Shown here piece after piece: positions 42,151-54,332 of a stretch of 64,000 bases of DNA. The notes under the pieces are model-generated. The model was not told the DNA's origin, did no database searches, and worked only from the letters and a program-made list of their open reading frames with translations. This stretch comes from Vombatus ursinus. Taxonomy: Eukaryota; Chordata; Mammalia; Diprotodontia; Vombatidae. Within the stretch, counting starts at the first letter, position 1. Each line of letters begins with the position of its first letter. Location: NCBI RefSeq assembly GCF_900497805.2, contig NW_020954702.1, forward strand, positions 293,791 to 357,790, given 5' to 3'. The translations under genes were made by a program, and so were the position numbers.

Positions 42151-42655
42151 ATGTGTTGACATTCAACGAAGGTTTCGCTAACATTTATTTTCTACTTCTC
42201 AAAAATTATTAAAGGGCATGGAGATAATTCATCTATAAGTACAAACTCATCATTTGGTCTTCTACAGTAAACTGAAGTCTGCACTACTGTAATGGTCAGT
42301 TATTTGGAGATGTTTTCTGGAAAATGCATTTTCATTAAGTCATTCAGTCTATAATAAGATTGCATTATATAATATAGAAGGTACAGGGTGTGATAATTGC
42401 TTAGTGGGACAGAAAGCAATTGTTAATATCAGCAACAGATGTTTCACTAACATGAATAATGGTGTTCAAAATGGCTTATTCAGATATTTGAATTGCCTCC
42501 TAAGAAGTTGTTTAACAGTAATAAAGCCATAAATTTTAAGTCAAATTATAAATGATATTAGGAAAGAAATTTCCTGAGCACCTCAGCTTAACCTACATGC
42601 ATAGATAATTCTTATTGTTTGTAGCAATCATTTGACAGTCAACATATATCAGTTA
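42151..42655. other. Unassigned sequence
   Basis: No repeat family or gene was recognised. Confidence 0.45.
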
Positions 42656-42890
42656 GATATTAAGTCAACTAGCATTTATTAGAACCTTCTATGAGTCAGG
42701 CGCTGTGCTAAGCACTGGCAATACAATGAAAGACAAAATTTTCTGCTCATTGTTGAATAGGGAAAATAACATGCAAATAACTATGTACAAACAAGATACA
42801 TACTACAGGATAAATTGAGGGTAATCTCAGAAGATAGGAACTAAGATTAAGGAGGACTGGGGAAGGCTTCGTGGAGAAAGAGGGATTTTA

Positions 42891-43530
42891 TATTTTTAAA
42901 TTAATTAATTTTTAGTTTTCAGCATTCACTTTTATAAGCTTTTGAGTTCTAAAAGTTTCCCCTCTCCCTCCCTTTCCACCTCCACAAGATAATATGCAAT
43001 CTGATACAGACTATAAATGTACAATAATGTTAAACACATTTCCACATTGGTCATATTGTGAAAGAAGAATCAGAACAAAAGGGAAAAACCAGAAAAATAA
43101 AACAAAAAACAAAAAAGAGAAAATACTATGCTTCAGTCTGCATTCAGACTCCATAATTCTTTCTCTGGATGCGGACAGCATTTTCCATCATGAGTCTTTT
43201 GAAATTGCCTTAGATCGTTGTATTGCTGAGAAGAGCTAAGTCTATCAAAGTTGGTCATTGCACTGTGTTGCTGTTACTGTGTATAATGTTCTCCTGGTTC
43301 TGCTCACTTCACTCAGCATCAGTTTATGTAAGTCTTTCCAGGTTTTTCTGAAATCTGCCTGCTCATCATTTCTTATGGAATAATAGTATTCCATTACATT
43401 AATATGCCACAACTTGTTTAGCCATTTCCCAATTGATGGACATCCCCTCAATTTCCAATTCTTGGCCACCACAAAAAGAGCTGCTGTAAATATTGTTGTA
43501 CCTGTAGGTCCTTTTCCCTTTTTTATGATC
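42891..43530 (-). repeat. 5'-truncated L1 (640 bp) with 16-bp target duplication
   Basis: The insert holds the reversed L1 3'UTR and the last part of ORF2. The minus frame reads CGGQELEIEGMSINWEMAKQ and, in another frame, MEYYYSIRNDEQADFRKTWK. AGAAAGAGGGATTTTA flanks it at 42875-42890 and 43531-43546 without mismatch. Removing the insert restores the L2 sequence exactly. It is clearly younger than the L2. Confidence 0.97.
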
Positions 43531-44419
43531 AGAAAGAGGGATTTTAGCCAAGACTTGAAGTAAGCCAATAAAGATAAGAGATGGAAATGAGGAGAGAGAG
43601 CATTCCAAGTATGGCAGACAACCAATGAAAAATACTTAAAAGTGGAGAGATAGAGTGCCATGTGGGAGGAACTGTGAGGAGGCCAGTGTCACTGGATTGA
43701 AGAGTGCCCAGAGGGGAGTAAAGTGTAAGAAGACTGTAAAGATAGAAAGTGGGCAGGACAAGAAGGGTTTTGAATGCCAAACAAAGGATTTTATATTTGA
43801 TCCTGGAGGTGATAAGGAGCCATTCAGGTTTATTGAATATGGAGATGATATGATCAGATCTATGTTTTAGGAAGATCAATTTGATAGCTGAGTCAAATAT
43901 ATACTAGGTTGAGTTGAGACTCAAAGCAGAGAAATCAACCAGCTGGCTATTGCAATAGTCCAGGAATGAGGTGATAAGGTCCTGTACCAGGGTGGTGGCC
44001 ATGTTAGAAAAGAGAAGGAGGAATATGTGAAAGATGTTACAAAGGTACAAATGATGAGACTCGATCACTGGTTCAGTATATGAGGTGACAGAGAGTGAGA
44101 AGTGGAAGATAAAACCTAGGTTTCAAACCTGAGTGACTGGGAGGATCACAGATTTTTTTATGGATGGGTGAGATATGGACATGTTTGCAGTAGGAAAGCA
44201 ACCACTAGACAGAGCAATTTAATATTAGTAAGAAAGTAGGGATGATGGGGGGAGGGTAATCTTCTGGATACGATGAGATGGAATGGGATCATTTGTCTAT
44301 ATAGAGGATTTTGCCCTGGCAAGGAGAAAAACCATCTCTTTATGTGAAACTAGAGTGAAGAGGGAGATAGGGGAGGTGGCATCTGAATGATATGATATGA
44401 TATGAAAAAGAGGAGAGAA

Positions 44420-44543
44420 TGGGGCAGCTAGGTGGTGCAGTGGATAGAGCACTGGCCCTGAAGTCAGGAGGACCTGAGTTCAAATCCGGCCTCAGACCAA
44501 ACACTTGACACTTACTAGCTGTGTGACCCTGGGCAAGCCACTT
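44420..44543 (+). repeat. MAR1-type SINE, short form without A-tail
   Basis: TGGGGCAGCTAGGTGGTGCA, GTGGATAGAGCACTGGCCCT, GTTCAAATCCGGCCTCAGAC and TGTGACCCTGGGCAAGCCAC form a well-preserved copy that stops at CACTT with no tail. AGGAGAGAA flanks it at 44411-44419 and 44544-44552. It is inserted in the L2 and is probably among the younger SINEs here. Confidence 0.93.
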
Positions 44544-46129
44544 AGGAGAGAAGTGGGAGCTCTCAGTGAATGGTGTCAATATTTTCAGTGAAATATGAGT
44601 CAAGGTTCTCAGCCAAGAGTATAGAGATGGGAGAGATATGGGTGAGTAAGATAGTGAATAGATTCGGGGGGTGTTAAAAAGGATTGCTTTGCAACAGTAG
44701 GGGCCCACTTCAGATTATATAACAAACTCGTAGTGAACCCAGTCAACATAGTTCCATGATTTTCTCCAGTTTTGTTCAGCAGCAGTTATGTAGGTCCTAA
44801 TACAGCGGATGATGAGAATAATCCAAGGCTGGGGTTTGGAAAGGCAAGATCCTCTATAGGATAAACAGACAGGAGACTCAAGAATTGTAGAGTATAGAAT
44901 GTAAAGCTGAACTGGCTCAATAGGGAATTAAAATGGGAAAGAGAAAAGAGTCTAGCCAGTACAAGGGAGATGATCTGGGAAAGAACTGAAGAACTGACAG
45001 ATTCAAGGTCACAGTCAGGACAAAGAACAGAAGGAGCTGCAAGGCAAAGAGAGAGGTGGAAGAGTAACAGATTATGATTAGATAAAGGAATCTCAGAGTT
45101 CATGAACATGGATGTGGACCACTTGTGGATGATGGCAGGATGTTCATCCTCTCTGTGTGTAGCTGTGGTGGGCTGGAGAAGCATGAATGGGGAATGAGTA
45201 AGTTAATGATTTTGGAAGCTGGAGATTTGAATGAGTATCAATATGTATGTTAAAGTCCCCTAGTATGAAAGTAGGAGTTAAGGACAGAAAAATTGAGCCA
45301 GGTATTGAATTCTTTGAGGAAGGAAAGAGAGTATCTTGGAAGACTATAGACAATGAGAATATTGTATTATTGTATATTGTATTAGAACTGTGAAATGAAT
45401 GAATTCAAAGGAAGAGAAATTAGTGAGTGATAGAGGGAAAGCCTGTTAGTGGCAGTGGGAAGCAAGGAGTAATCCAACTGCCCCATTGTGACCTATGAGT
45501 CAGGAGGAATGAAAGTACAGCCAGTAGTAGAAAATGTAGCCAGAACAGGTATATCATTAGGAGAAAATCACATCTCAAATGAATGCAAGAAGATGGAAAG
45601 AGCAAGAAAAGTCAAAGTTCAGGAAGAAACTAGTTTGTTACTTAAGGAGCAAGCATTCCATAGAGCACAATGGAAGTAGGTTAGAAAGCTTTAGAGAGGG
45701 AGGTCAGGGAAGGGGTCTGGGGTGCTAAGGATGGAAAGAAGGGAGTGGTCAATGGAGCATGAGGAATTCTATTTGAAAAATGGCAACTGGCCATTCAGGA
45801 TCACTGGTGTGGTTATGATGGGCGAGGGGTATGTTAATTATTAAGGATTGCCTTGGTATATCTCTCAGGTACAAAGCATATTATCTAATAACACTTGTTA
45901 AGTATATGTGTCTTGTCTAATAGTACTTGGTATGTCTGTATGTCTTGTGTATATACAATATACAATGATATTTATATAATAATTTGACCTAGAGACATAT
46001 TACTGAGATGTAGGAGGATCTAAAGTATAGAGAGGGGCGTGGATCACTCTCTTCTCCAAGTCAAAGGTATTTTTAAATTTTAGTTACTAAATTTTAAAAA
46101 TTTAGTCAAATTTACCTTTTTCATTTTCT

Positions 46130-46190
46130 TTTTCTTCATTCCTTCCTTCCTTTTTTCTTCCTTCCTTTTTTCTTTCTTTCTTTCTTTCAG
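46130..46190. repeat. (TTCC)n/(TTTC)n simple repeat
   Basis: Impure TTCC and TTTC units. Confidence 0.9.
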
Positions 46191-46405
46191 TTTGGTTAAC
46201 ATCACAGTTCCTTAGGCTGGTTTCCCTAGCTCAGTTCCTTTTCCTAGCTCTTTTATCTTCCCACCCATTTAGCAGAATTTGGAAGACTTATCTACTTGCC
46301 TTTGCTGGCTTTTAGTTGTCTTTTTGTAATGTTGTGGATTGTATGGAGAAGCTAATTTCTATTTGTTTTTGGTTTGCTTTATCATTCGTCTTCCTTGAGT
46401 TCTTT

Positions 46406-46566
46406 ATTTTTTGTTTGTTTGTTTGTTTTTTGCTAGGCAATGGTGTTAAGTGACTTGTCCAGGGTCACACAGCTAGTAAATGTTCTATGTCTGAGGCTGG
46501 ATCTGAACTCAGATCCTCCTGACTCCAGGGCCAGTGTTCTGTCCACTGCACCACCCAGCTGCCCCA
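46406..46566 (-). repeat. MAR1-type SINE, short form
   Basis: The plus strand shows the tail as (TTTG)n, then GTGACTTGTCCAGGGTCACA, CAGCTAGTAAATGT, GATCCTCCTGACTCCAGGGC and CTGCACCACCCAGCTGCCCC. AGTTCTTT flanks it at 46398-46405 and 46567-46574. Confidence 0.95.
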
Positions 46567-47124
46567 AGTTCTTTTTTGTTAACCAAAAATCACACCTCCA
46601 CAATATATGAGTAGTAATTTGATTTATTACAAGAGAAAGGCACATGGATGTGGGAACTCCTTATACCCAGTACAAAGGAGCCCAGCAATGCAGGCAAAGC
46701 CTTGGGTATTTATATGTTACATCAAGAATAGGAGCTTACAAGAGGAGAAGGAGGGGGAAAAAGGAAAATTCTTTAGAATCAAGTCATGAGAAAAGTGAAG
46801 CATGGCTGGGGCCTCTCCTGGGAACTGCTAGACCATGAAGGAAGGATGGTCTTGCTTATCTGAAAAGTCTAAGCTGCACAAACAGTTTATCAGTCTGGTT
46901 TAGGCTGCCTGGAGCCAAGATTGCAGATGACTTTGCTGCAAGGCCAGTGAGAGCTTAATAGAGTTCAGTTGAAAAAGATCACTGTTATGTTAGTTTCAGG
47001 GGTCTTCATCTCTGGTACAGGGCTACTCAAGAAAACAAGTTCAGAGGGCCCTTCCATATTTTAAAGATATTTATTGGGATCTATGTCTGAGGACTAGGCT
47101 TTCACATTACCCTTTTAACAGGAA

Positions 47125-47400
47125 GTACACCTTAGCCTTTAGCATAGTTGATAGAGTGCTGGACCTGGAATCAGGAAGACGAATTCAAATCCAACCTCAG
47201 ACACTTACTAGGTTTGGGCAAGTAATCACCTCTTTTTGCCTCAGTTTCCTGTTCTGTAAAATGGGAAGAATAATAGCATCAATCCCCCAGGGTTGTTGTG
47301 AGCAGAAAATGAGAAAGTATTTGTAAAGCACTAAACATAGTGCCTGGCATATAATAGGCACTATAAACATGTTAGCTATTATTGTTAATAAGTTCTGCAA
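47125..47400 (+). repeat. MIR/THER1-like CORE-SINE, near full length
   Basis: TTGATAGAGTGCTGGACCTG, CTCAGACACTTACTAGGTTT, GCCTCAGTTTCCTGTTCTGT, AGGGTTGTTGTGAGCAGAAA and GTGCCTGGCATATAATAGGC give the whole forward element. Confidence 0.92.
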
Positions 47401-47649
47401 CATGTGTCTCTGAAATGATGTTTCTTGTTACTCCAAAACACAAATGAAAACCAGTTCTGCTAACTTTTATCTGTTGAAAAACCTATGAACTATTGTTTCA
47501 TTGATGCTATTTAATTTTCTTCTTGTTTCATATAGCAAAATCGCAATGTAGTTGTGATTTAACTGTTTTATTAGTATATCAACTTATTTGTTCTTGGTCA
47601 AAGATCTTACATTTAAATTTTAAAAAATTAAATTATTGTTTGTAGATGG

Positions 47650-49400
47650 CCTAAAAATTGTGACTCTCTTAATATCCTCTGTTCTTATTTTTTTAACCAC
47701 CCTGCCACTGTCACTGTGCTTGTAAATCCATCTGGTCATAGAGTTTTTGTTTTTCCTTTGGTAGTTCATGTGTGACTTGTTCAATTATTCTTTCTAATAT
47801 TGCATTATTTAAATAGTATGGTTCATCTTTTGTTAATTATGTGTATTTAATAATTGTAGTTATTCATCTTTTTCCTCCAAGTTCTCCTAGTTTTGTTAGC
47901 ATATAATTGGGAAGAAGAGTTTCTGACAATTTCCTTTCTGTCCTCTTCAATTGCTGTAGACCCTGCTTATTTTTAATATAAACAGTTTGTTCTCTCTCTT
48001 TTTTTCTCCTTCCCTCCTTCAAATCATCTAATTGTTTATTTTAACTTTTTTAAAAAGTGCTATTTTTGCTTTCAATTTTATTGATCACTTCTTTAATTTT
48101 TATTATTTCTACTTTGTTCTTTAGTTGAGGTTTTTTTATTTTACTGTTCAAATTTTTAAAATTTCATTCATGCCCATTTCATTGGTTTGTTCTCTCTTTT
48201 GTTAAAAAAAATCTAGCCTTCAGAACTGCTTTAGTTCTATCCCATAAGGTTTACTATGTTGTCCCATTATTGGGGCAGCTAGGTGGTACAGTGGATAGAG
48301 TGCTGTGCCTGGAGTCAGAAAAATTTGAGTTTAAATATGGCCTTAGACACTTACTAGCTGTGTGACCCTGGACATGTCATTAACCTTGCTTACCTCAGTT
48401 TCCTCATCTATAAAATGAGCAGGAGAAGAAAATGGCAAACCATTCCAGTATCTTTGCCAAGAAAACCTCAGATGGGGTCATGAAGAGTTGGACGTGACTG
48501 AACAGCAACAACTCAATGTCATTTTTCTTGATGAAACTTTCTATTGCTTCTATAACTTGTTGATTGACCTACTTGTTCTTTAGTATTATGTTATTTAGAC
48601 ACCAATTGCCTTTTAAGCCTTTCTCTAAATACCCTTTACCGAATAATTATCAGTAAATGATGTTTCATATATCTGCTTTTCTACATTTTATGATGTCTTT
48701 ATGCCCCAGTACGTGATCAATTTTTGTAAAAGTGTCATATACAGATGCAGAATATATAAATTTCTTTCTCTTCTCATTCAGTAATTGCCAATGATCTATT
48801 ACATCTAAATTTTCTAAAGTTCTATCCAGGTGCTTGCCTTCTTTCTTGTTTGTCTTTTGATTCAATTTGTCTAGGTCTAAAAGTGATACAGTAAGATCAA
48901 TCACTGTTTATTGTTTTGCTCTTCATTTCTCTCTCCAATTCCATTAATTTGTACATGCTTTGTTATTGAGTGCACATAAACTAAGTGTTGATATTGATTC
49001 ATTAACTATGGGTATCTTTAATTATAAGGCAATTTCCCAGCAAGAGAATTATCTTATCTATATATCTTATCTGTCTTTTTAATTTATATTTGCAGTAGCC
49101 TTATTTGAAATCATGATCATTGCCCATACCTGCTTTTGAGTTTAACTGAAGTATGGTAAATTTTATTCCAAATTCTCATTTTAACTCTCTGTGAATCTTT
49201 GTTTTTCAAGTGTATTTCTTGTCAGATTCTGCTTTCTAATCCATTCATCTAGCTTCTGTTTTATAAGTGATTTCATCTCACTTGCAGTTGTTAATTGTGT
49301 ATTTCCCTCCATGTCTCTAAGCCTATTTAGATATATGGTATTTGCAAAGGATCTGTTGCCCCACTCTCTTCCCCTAATTCCTTCTGGTCCCTGACGTAAT
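47650..49400 (-). repeat. L1 ORF2 fragment: endonuclease, linker and start of RT
   Basis: The minus frame at 48665-48904 reads NLDVIDHWQLLNEKRKKFIY then DTFTKIDHVLGHKDIIKCRK, the L1 endonuclease (family form YSKIDHILGSK). Past the linker, minus-strand GACCAGATGGATTTACAAGC near 47720 gives PDGFTS, the L1 PGPDGF motif opening the reverse transcriptase. The element is cut at both ends, with no 3' end or tail, so it is a remnant. A SINE at 48275-48508 interrupts it. Confidence 0.85.
48275..48508 (+). repeat. MAR1-type SINE, long form with RTE-like tail
   Basis: GGGGCAGCTAGGTGGTACAG, TTACTAGCTGTGTGACCCTG, AATGGCAAACCATTCCAGTA and GAGTTGGACGTGACTGAACA are followed by CAGCAACAAC. It is inserted in the L1 remnant; CATTATT before and CATTTTT after are probably the diverged target duplication. 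Confidence 0.93.
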
Positions 49401-49454
49401 ATTTAAGTACCTGAGGTTACCTATATAACACAATAAGGCATCAAAATTGGACTT

Positions 49455-49647
49455 GGTGGAATCATAAAGTGGAAAGAACACTGGCATCAGAGGATCTAGG
49501 TTCAAATCTAAATTCTGCCACTATTACCTTGGGCAAGTCCATTACTTTCTCTATGTTGTATGTTTTTTATTTGTAAAATGAAAGTGTTGGGCTAGACGAC
49601 CTTTAAGGACTCTTCCAGCTGTACATTTATAATGCTATGATTGTGTG
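49455..49647 (+). repeat. MIR3-like SINE
   Basis: GAACACTGGCATCAGAGGAT, CTACTGCCAC-type core as TTCTGCCACTATTACCTTGG, then TTGTAAAATGAAAGTGTTGG and GACTCTTCCAGCTGTACATT follow the forward MIR3-type consensus in order. Confidence 0.82.
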
Positions 49648-51129
49648 ACTAAAATAATATATATTCAGGACTTCACATAATGTAAAGCTGTTTTGTTTCG
49701 TGGTTTTAGATTATATAGGCCTAAAATATAGACTGAATCATCCTTTCACCTACCCAAGAGAGAAGCATCCTGACAGAAGTCATCATTAAAAGTGTAAAGT
49801 TTTGTTGCAGTGTTAGTATAGATAGCTGTCCTTATGTACATGGTATCTGATTATTGATCCTTCTGCCTAATGTGAATTAAATTATTCAAGATGTTGTAGA
49901 AATTTAATAAAATAGTGTTTTCTGCCTATAAGTTAGTATTTAGACAGTTGGGGATGTATGTTTCTAATTTGGAAAGAAGTTATGACAATACTGAACAACT
50001 ATTATCGATAACATTTAATCTGAACAAAGTGATATGTAAGTTTTAGAGGAAATAGATTCTGTGCCTCTATGGAGCATTGTTCTCAGTAATAATTACTAAT
50101 GGTACCACAATATTATTGATAGATCTTTTGTAATTAACACTATAATTATGATAATCAAGAGAATGGCCCTAGAAAAAAGTGAATAAAGTATATTTCCCGT
50201 CTTTACAAAGGTGCAGGAAAATGGGTATGGAATATTGCATTTACTAGTAGACTTAGTTGATATGTTGGTTGGTTTTGCTGAGCTGCTTTTTTTCCTTCTA
50301 TTTAGCAAAAATCTTTGTTACAAAGGAAAGCTTCTTGTATAAATGGAAGAGGAGGGATATCTTTGGAAAATAATATACTACAAAAATGGAAGATAGCAGT
50401 GAACATTTTCAAAAATAAATACCATTCTTATGTAAAGAAAAACATTGCGGCACCTCTCAGTGATTTTCTTATATTTCTTTGAAAAGGCACGACTTTTAAA
50501 GTGAATGTGAAGACATATTGTTTGTCTTTCCCAATGTCTTTTCCAACACAGGAAATCTTACTATTTTTTCTTTTTAAAATATAGATAGTTCTTTTGCAAA
50601 ATGGTCCTGGCACTCTTTCACAAAGGAGCTTCCAATAACTGCTGTCACATGATGACAATTATGCTTGATTAAGCAGATCCAGTAAGCACTTGATCGACTT
50701 TTTCCCATAAATGCTGACATCCTGCAGCCAAAGGGAGAACTATTGCCATTATTTTAAGCACGTTGGCTATCTCCCATTGAATCTTTCAATAATGAAAATT
50801 TTTGTTTCACAAGAATAAGGGTTAGCATGGTTTTGATTTAATGGATGTCTACTCAACACTTCATTGTATGTTTTGACTTTTGGCAAGAAGGGCTGGCCTT
50901 ATGAGTAGACAGTCACCTTTGTGATGCAATTTGAAGAGAGTACAGGTGGAGCTCCTTGCCCTCCAAATCAACCCTTCTGCCTGTCATTCTAAATAATAAC
51001 TCCATTCCTTTGAGTCTTGAAGGCTTTATTGGGTTGAAATAGCTTATAATGATGCAAATCCCCCTGAGAACGGACGAACTTTAGCTAACATTATCATTTA
51101 AAACAATATTCTGCAGGAACATCTTATGC
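49648..51129. other. Unassigned sequence
   Basis: No repeat family or gene was recognised in about 1.5 kb. It is one of the longer repeat-free stretches of the window. Confidence 0.5.
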
Positions 51130-51287
51130 CAGGCCTGTACAACCTGTGGCCTGCTTACAGCCCGAAGGCCCCTTGCAATATGCCAAAGAATTTTGTCTAC
51201 ATGCAAAAGATGTTTTCTTCTACATTTTTCACGGGCAACCCAGAATCCTTTGGTGTGCCGAAAGTGGTCCCAGGTTGTGCAGGCCTG
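51130..51287. mobile_element. hAT-like non-autonomous DNA transposon (MITE), 158 bp
   Basis: The segment begins CAGGCCTGTACAACCTG and ends CAGGTTGTGCAGGCCTG, which are inverted repeats of 17 bases with one mismatch. The start CAGG and the GC-rich GGCC-containing interior resemble hAT-type elements of mammals. No transposase frame fits in 158 bp; the 61-codon open frame is incidental. The 8 bases on either side agree at only 4 of 8 positions, so an 8-bp hAT target duplication is not confirmed. Confidence 0.72.
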
Positions 51288-51935
51288 CCTTCCACTGTAT
51301 CTTCCAAATAGGATGCCCTTAGTGAAATTCTTGGTAATGCTTAGCTGAATGTAATTTATGATAGGCTCCTGGAATTGAGGGGAAGGGTTACTGATGAAGG
51401 AGATCAGAAAGACCGTCTTCTCCTTTTAACAGTTTTCATCCTGTTTACAAGTAACGTTGTTCTTTAGTGCTCTGATACTCTGATTTTCTTAAACACATTC
51501 TTAAAATTCAGTGAAACCATACTAAGTATAGTCCCTTTTCTTCCCAATTTTCTTCTTGCCTTCTCCACTTCTAAATCCAGGAAAGATTTCTGACTGCCCT
51601 CACTATACCACTTCTTCACTTGGGTAGTTTTGATGTCTTGCTACTCTGCCTTACATTTCTGATAATTGAAGCTGAGTGTAGTTGGTAGTAGGATGGAGAA
51701 AATATTTTTTAAAAACCTTCAATATAAGAAACTTTTTATCAGAAATAAATAGGAAAAGGCAAATGCAGTATGTTTTAGGTAAATGCATACTTAACTCCTC
51801 CATTAAAGTCTTAGTTCAATGGCTAATTATTATATGGAGATGAATTTTGGTTCCCCAAAGGCTCTAATAGTGGAATGTAAACTTTGGGAGATACTATACA
51901 GTACATTGATGGACTTTTTGTATATCACATGAAGA

Positions 51936-52195
51936 TTTTTGTTGTTATTCAGTCTTTTCAGTTGTGTCCAACTCTTCGTGACCCTATTTGGGGTTTTCTT
52001 GGCAAAGATACTGGAGTGGTTTGTCATTTCCTTCTCCAGCTCATTTTTCAGATGAGGAAAACAAGGCAAACAGAGTTAAGTGACTTGTCCAAGGTTACAT
52101 AGCTAGTAAATGTCTGAGGCCATATTTGAACTCAGGAAGAGGAGTTGTCCTCACTCCGGGCCTGGTACTCTATCCATTGTGTTACCTAGCAGCCT
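51936..52195 (-). repeat. MAR1-type SINE, long form with RTE-like tail
   Basis: The plus strand begins GTTGTTATTCAGTCTTTTCA and GTGTCCAACTCTTCGTGACC, the reversed RTE-like 3' end. It continues with AAAGATACTGGAGTGGTTTG, AAGTGACTTGTCCAAGGTTA and ATAGCTAGTAAATGTCTGAG, and ends at the head with CATTGTGTTACCTAGCAGCC. TCACATGAAGA before and TCATGTGAAGA after are probably the diverged target duplication. Confidence 0.93.
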
Positions 52196-52417
52196 GTCAT
52201 GTGAAGACTAGCATAGCAAAATATAAAGTCTTATTAAAAAATATTGGCCAAAAGGTGTTGGAGTTTTTTTGTTTTTTATTTTCTCCATAAATGATCAAAA
52301 ATAGACCGTGAAGTCACAGAATGATTGCAATCCGCTTCAACACAAGGAATGTCTACATCAATAACATCATAATTCTTTTGATGTATGTACTCTGCCATCA
52401 TGAACTGAAAAGTAAGG

Positions 52418-52790
52418 GGTGGTTTACTTTTGTGGAAACTTGTTAGAGGAAATGGATAAATAAATTATGATATGTGCATGTAATGAAATATTATTGTGCC
52501 ATTACAAAATAAGGAAAGAGACGAATTCCAAAAAACCCACCAAAACTTGTATAGTACACTGGGAAGTGAACAGAACCAAGAGAACAATTTATACAACAAC
52601 AATGAAAACAAATAAAAATACTTTGAAAGACTTAGGACCTTTGATCAAAGTAATGGCCAACTATAACTCCAGAGGACCTATGCTGAAAAACGCTGCCAGC
52701 CTCCTGACAGAGGGGTAATGAAATTAAGATGCAGAAAAAGATCTAAATTTTGGACATGAAAAAAGTGTTTAAATGAATTAAATGCATGGA
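52418..52790 (+). repeat. L1 3' end, older subfamily
   Basis: AATAAATTATGATATGTGCA, AATATTATTGTGCCATTACA, GAACAGAACC-type AGTGAACAGAACCAAGAGAA, TTTATACAACAACAATGAAA, AGGACCTATGCTGAAAAACG and CCTCCTGACAGAGGGG follow an L1 3' end that differs from the one at 33326. The same subfamily is at 59430-60110. Confidence 0.8.
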
Positions 52791-53675
52791 TTGTGTTGTT
52801 AATGCTTGATCAGTGGCTAAAATTGCAGCTTCTATGGTGAAGTGTAATTTCAGTAATAGTAATTCAGAAATAGTAATTTCAGAGTATAAACTAAGGTTAA
52901 TTATCCTTTTAAAGTGGCTGTCACCACAGAAAAACTGTATTGTATCTCTACGTATATTTAGCATAAAGTGAATTGAGAGTAACATGTTTTCATTGATATT
53001 CATTGTGACTTATGCCACAATTTATTGTTAGCTGCTCATGTGAAGAGTTCACTGATAGTATAAATAGGATAAACATTTGTTTCAGACAAACGGGAGTTAC
53101 AGCTGAACAGGTTTTAATTAAATGAGCCCTACTGTAAATGTAGTTGCTACTGAAATTGTGAGAAACTCTACTGTAAATTGTAATCCTATTATCTGGAATC
53201 TGTTGTTGCTGAATTATGTGTACTGTAAATTTGAACATCCTCTTGGCAAATAGGATCACAATTTTTTTTTCCCCAGCTCTGCAGGAGTAAGAAACCTCTC
53301 CACTATAATACATTAAATTATGCTCCTACTATAAATGACAAGTTGAAAAAAAAGCTCTTCTCAACCTCAACTGTATAGACCCTTGGTTATCAGTGAAACA
53401 CATCTTCAAAATACTTCGCATTAATCCTTTGAGGTCTGAGAAAGTGGGAAAAAACTGATTAAACACATACCATAGTAGAAACCCAATAATTATTTTACTC
53501 TAGTGGAATGGAAGATAATTCTAGGAGCTTAGGCTTTCAGGTTTTACTCAGAGGCTCTTTAAAATATGGTTGAATCTTCAGTATTAAGTTCACAATAATA
53601 ATGATACTATCTATCCCAGTCACTCAATTTTGTAAACTAAGAGTAATCATTAACTTTTCTTTTTCCATCATCCCA
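52791..53675. other. Unassigned sequence with a repeated TACTGTAAAT motif
   Basis: No repeat family was recognised. TACTGTAAAT occurs three times on the plus strand at 53130-53139, 53169-53178 and 53221-53230. Confidence 0.55.
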
Positions 53676-53679
53676 TATA

Positions 53680-54273
53680 TTCAGTCAGTTGCCTAATTTT
53701 GTTGATTCTACCCCCATGACATCTCACCATCTGTTCTCCTGTCCTCTTACAGGGCTACCATTTTCATTCTGCCTCACATAACCCTTTACCTGGTTTCTTT
53801 TCACAGCCTCCTAATTGTTTGTCCTGCTTCCATTCTCTTCCATCTCAATTCTGGCTGCCAAAATACTCTTCTTAACACACAGATCTAACATTGACTCAAA
53901 AGCCTGAGTGGCTCCTGACTCCTTATAAGATGACACCAGTTCTTTAACCTGGAAGATTGTGTACATCTGGTTCAAATTTATCTTTCCAGGTTAATTACTC
54001 CCCTACAGCTAGCTATACTGGATTCAAACTAGCCCGCTTACTAATTGCCTCCATGCATTTTCACAAGTTATCACACATCTATGACATACATTTCTTCTCA
54101 GCTTCTCAAAATCCTCATCTACCTTCAAGGCTCAGCTCAGGTGCCATTTTCACTGAAAAACCTTCCATTTTTTCTCCCTCCTCAATTTATATTGTAATCA
54201 TTTATCTGTATACATACAATATCCCCCAGTAGAATGTAAGCTCATTGTGGACAGAAGCTTTATATGTATGTAT

Positions 54274-54332
<59 letters not shown>

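Larger units (their letters stand above)
42660..45800 (-). repeat. Long L2-type LINE, endonuclease to 3' end, with two insertions
   Basis: This is the longest LINE in the window, about 2.3 kb once the inserts are removed. The reversed 3' end is at 42660-42874 (GTCAGGCGCTGTGCTAAGCA). After the L1 insertion, 43547-43900 encodes on the minus strand IFLKHRSDHIISIFNKPEWL and SSDTGLLTVPPTWHS, the ORF2 C-terminus. At 45144-45353 a minus frame contains FILGDFNIHIDTHSN, the endonuclease GDFN motif. Many stops and shifts make it inactive. Similarity beyond about 45480 is weaker and that end is approximate. Confidence 0.85.

Noticed and set aside
43245-43661. 138-codon minus-strand open frame, the longest in the window
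   Set aside because: It joins an L1 ORF2 end (VVAKNWKLRGCPSIGKWLNK) to L2-derived sequence across an insertion boundary, so it is an artefact of nesting.
44420-44490. tRNA gene signal in SINE heads
   Set aside because: The A- and B-box-like sequences belong to tRNA-derived SINE heads. No cloverleaf with an intact acceptor stem was seen, and the same sequence recurs as a SINE.
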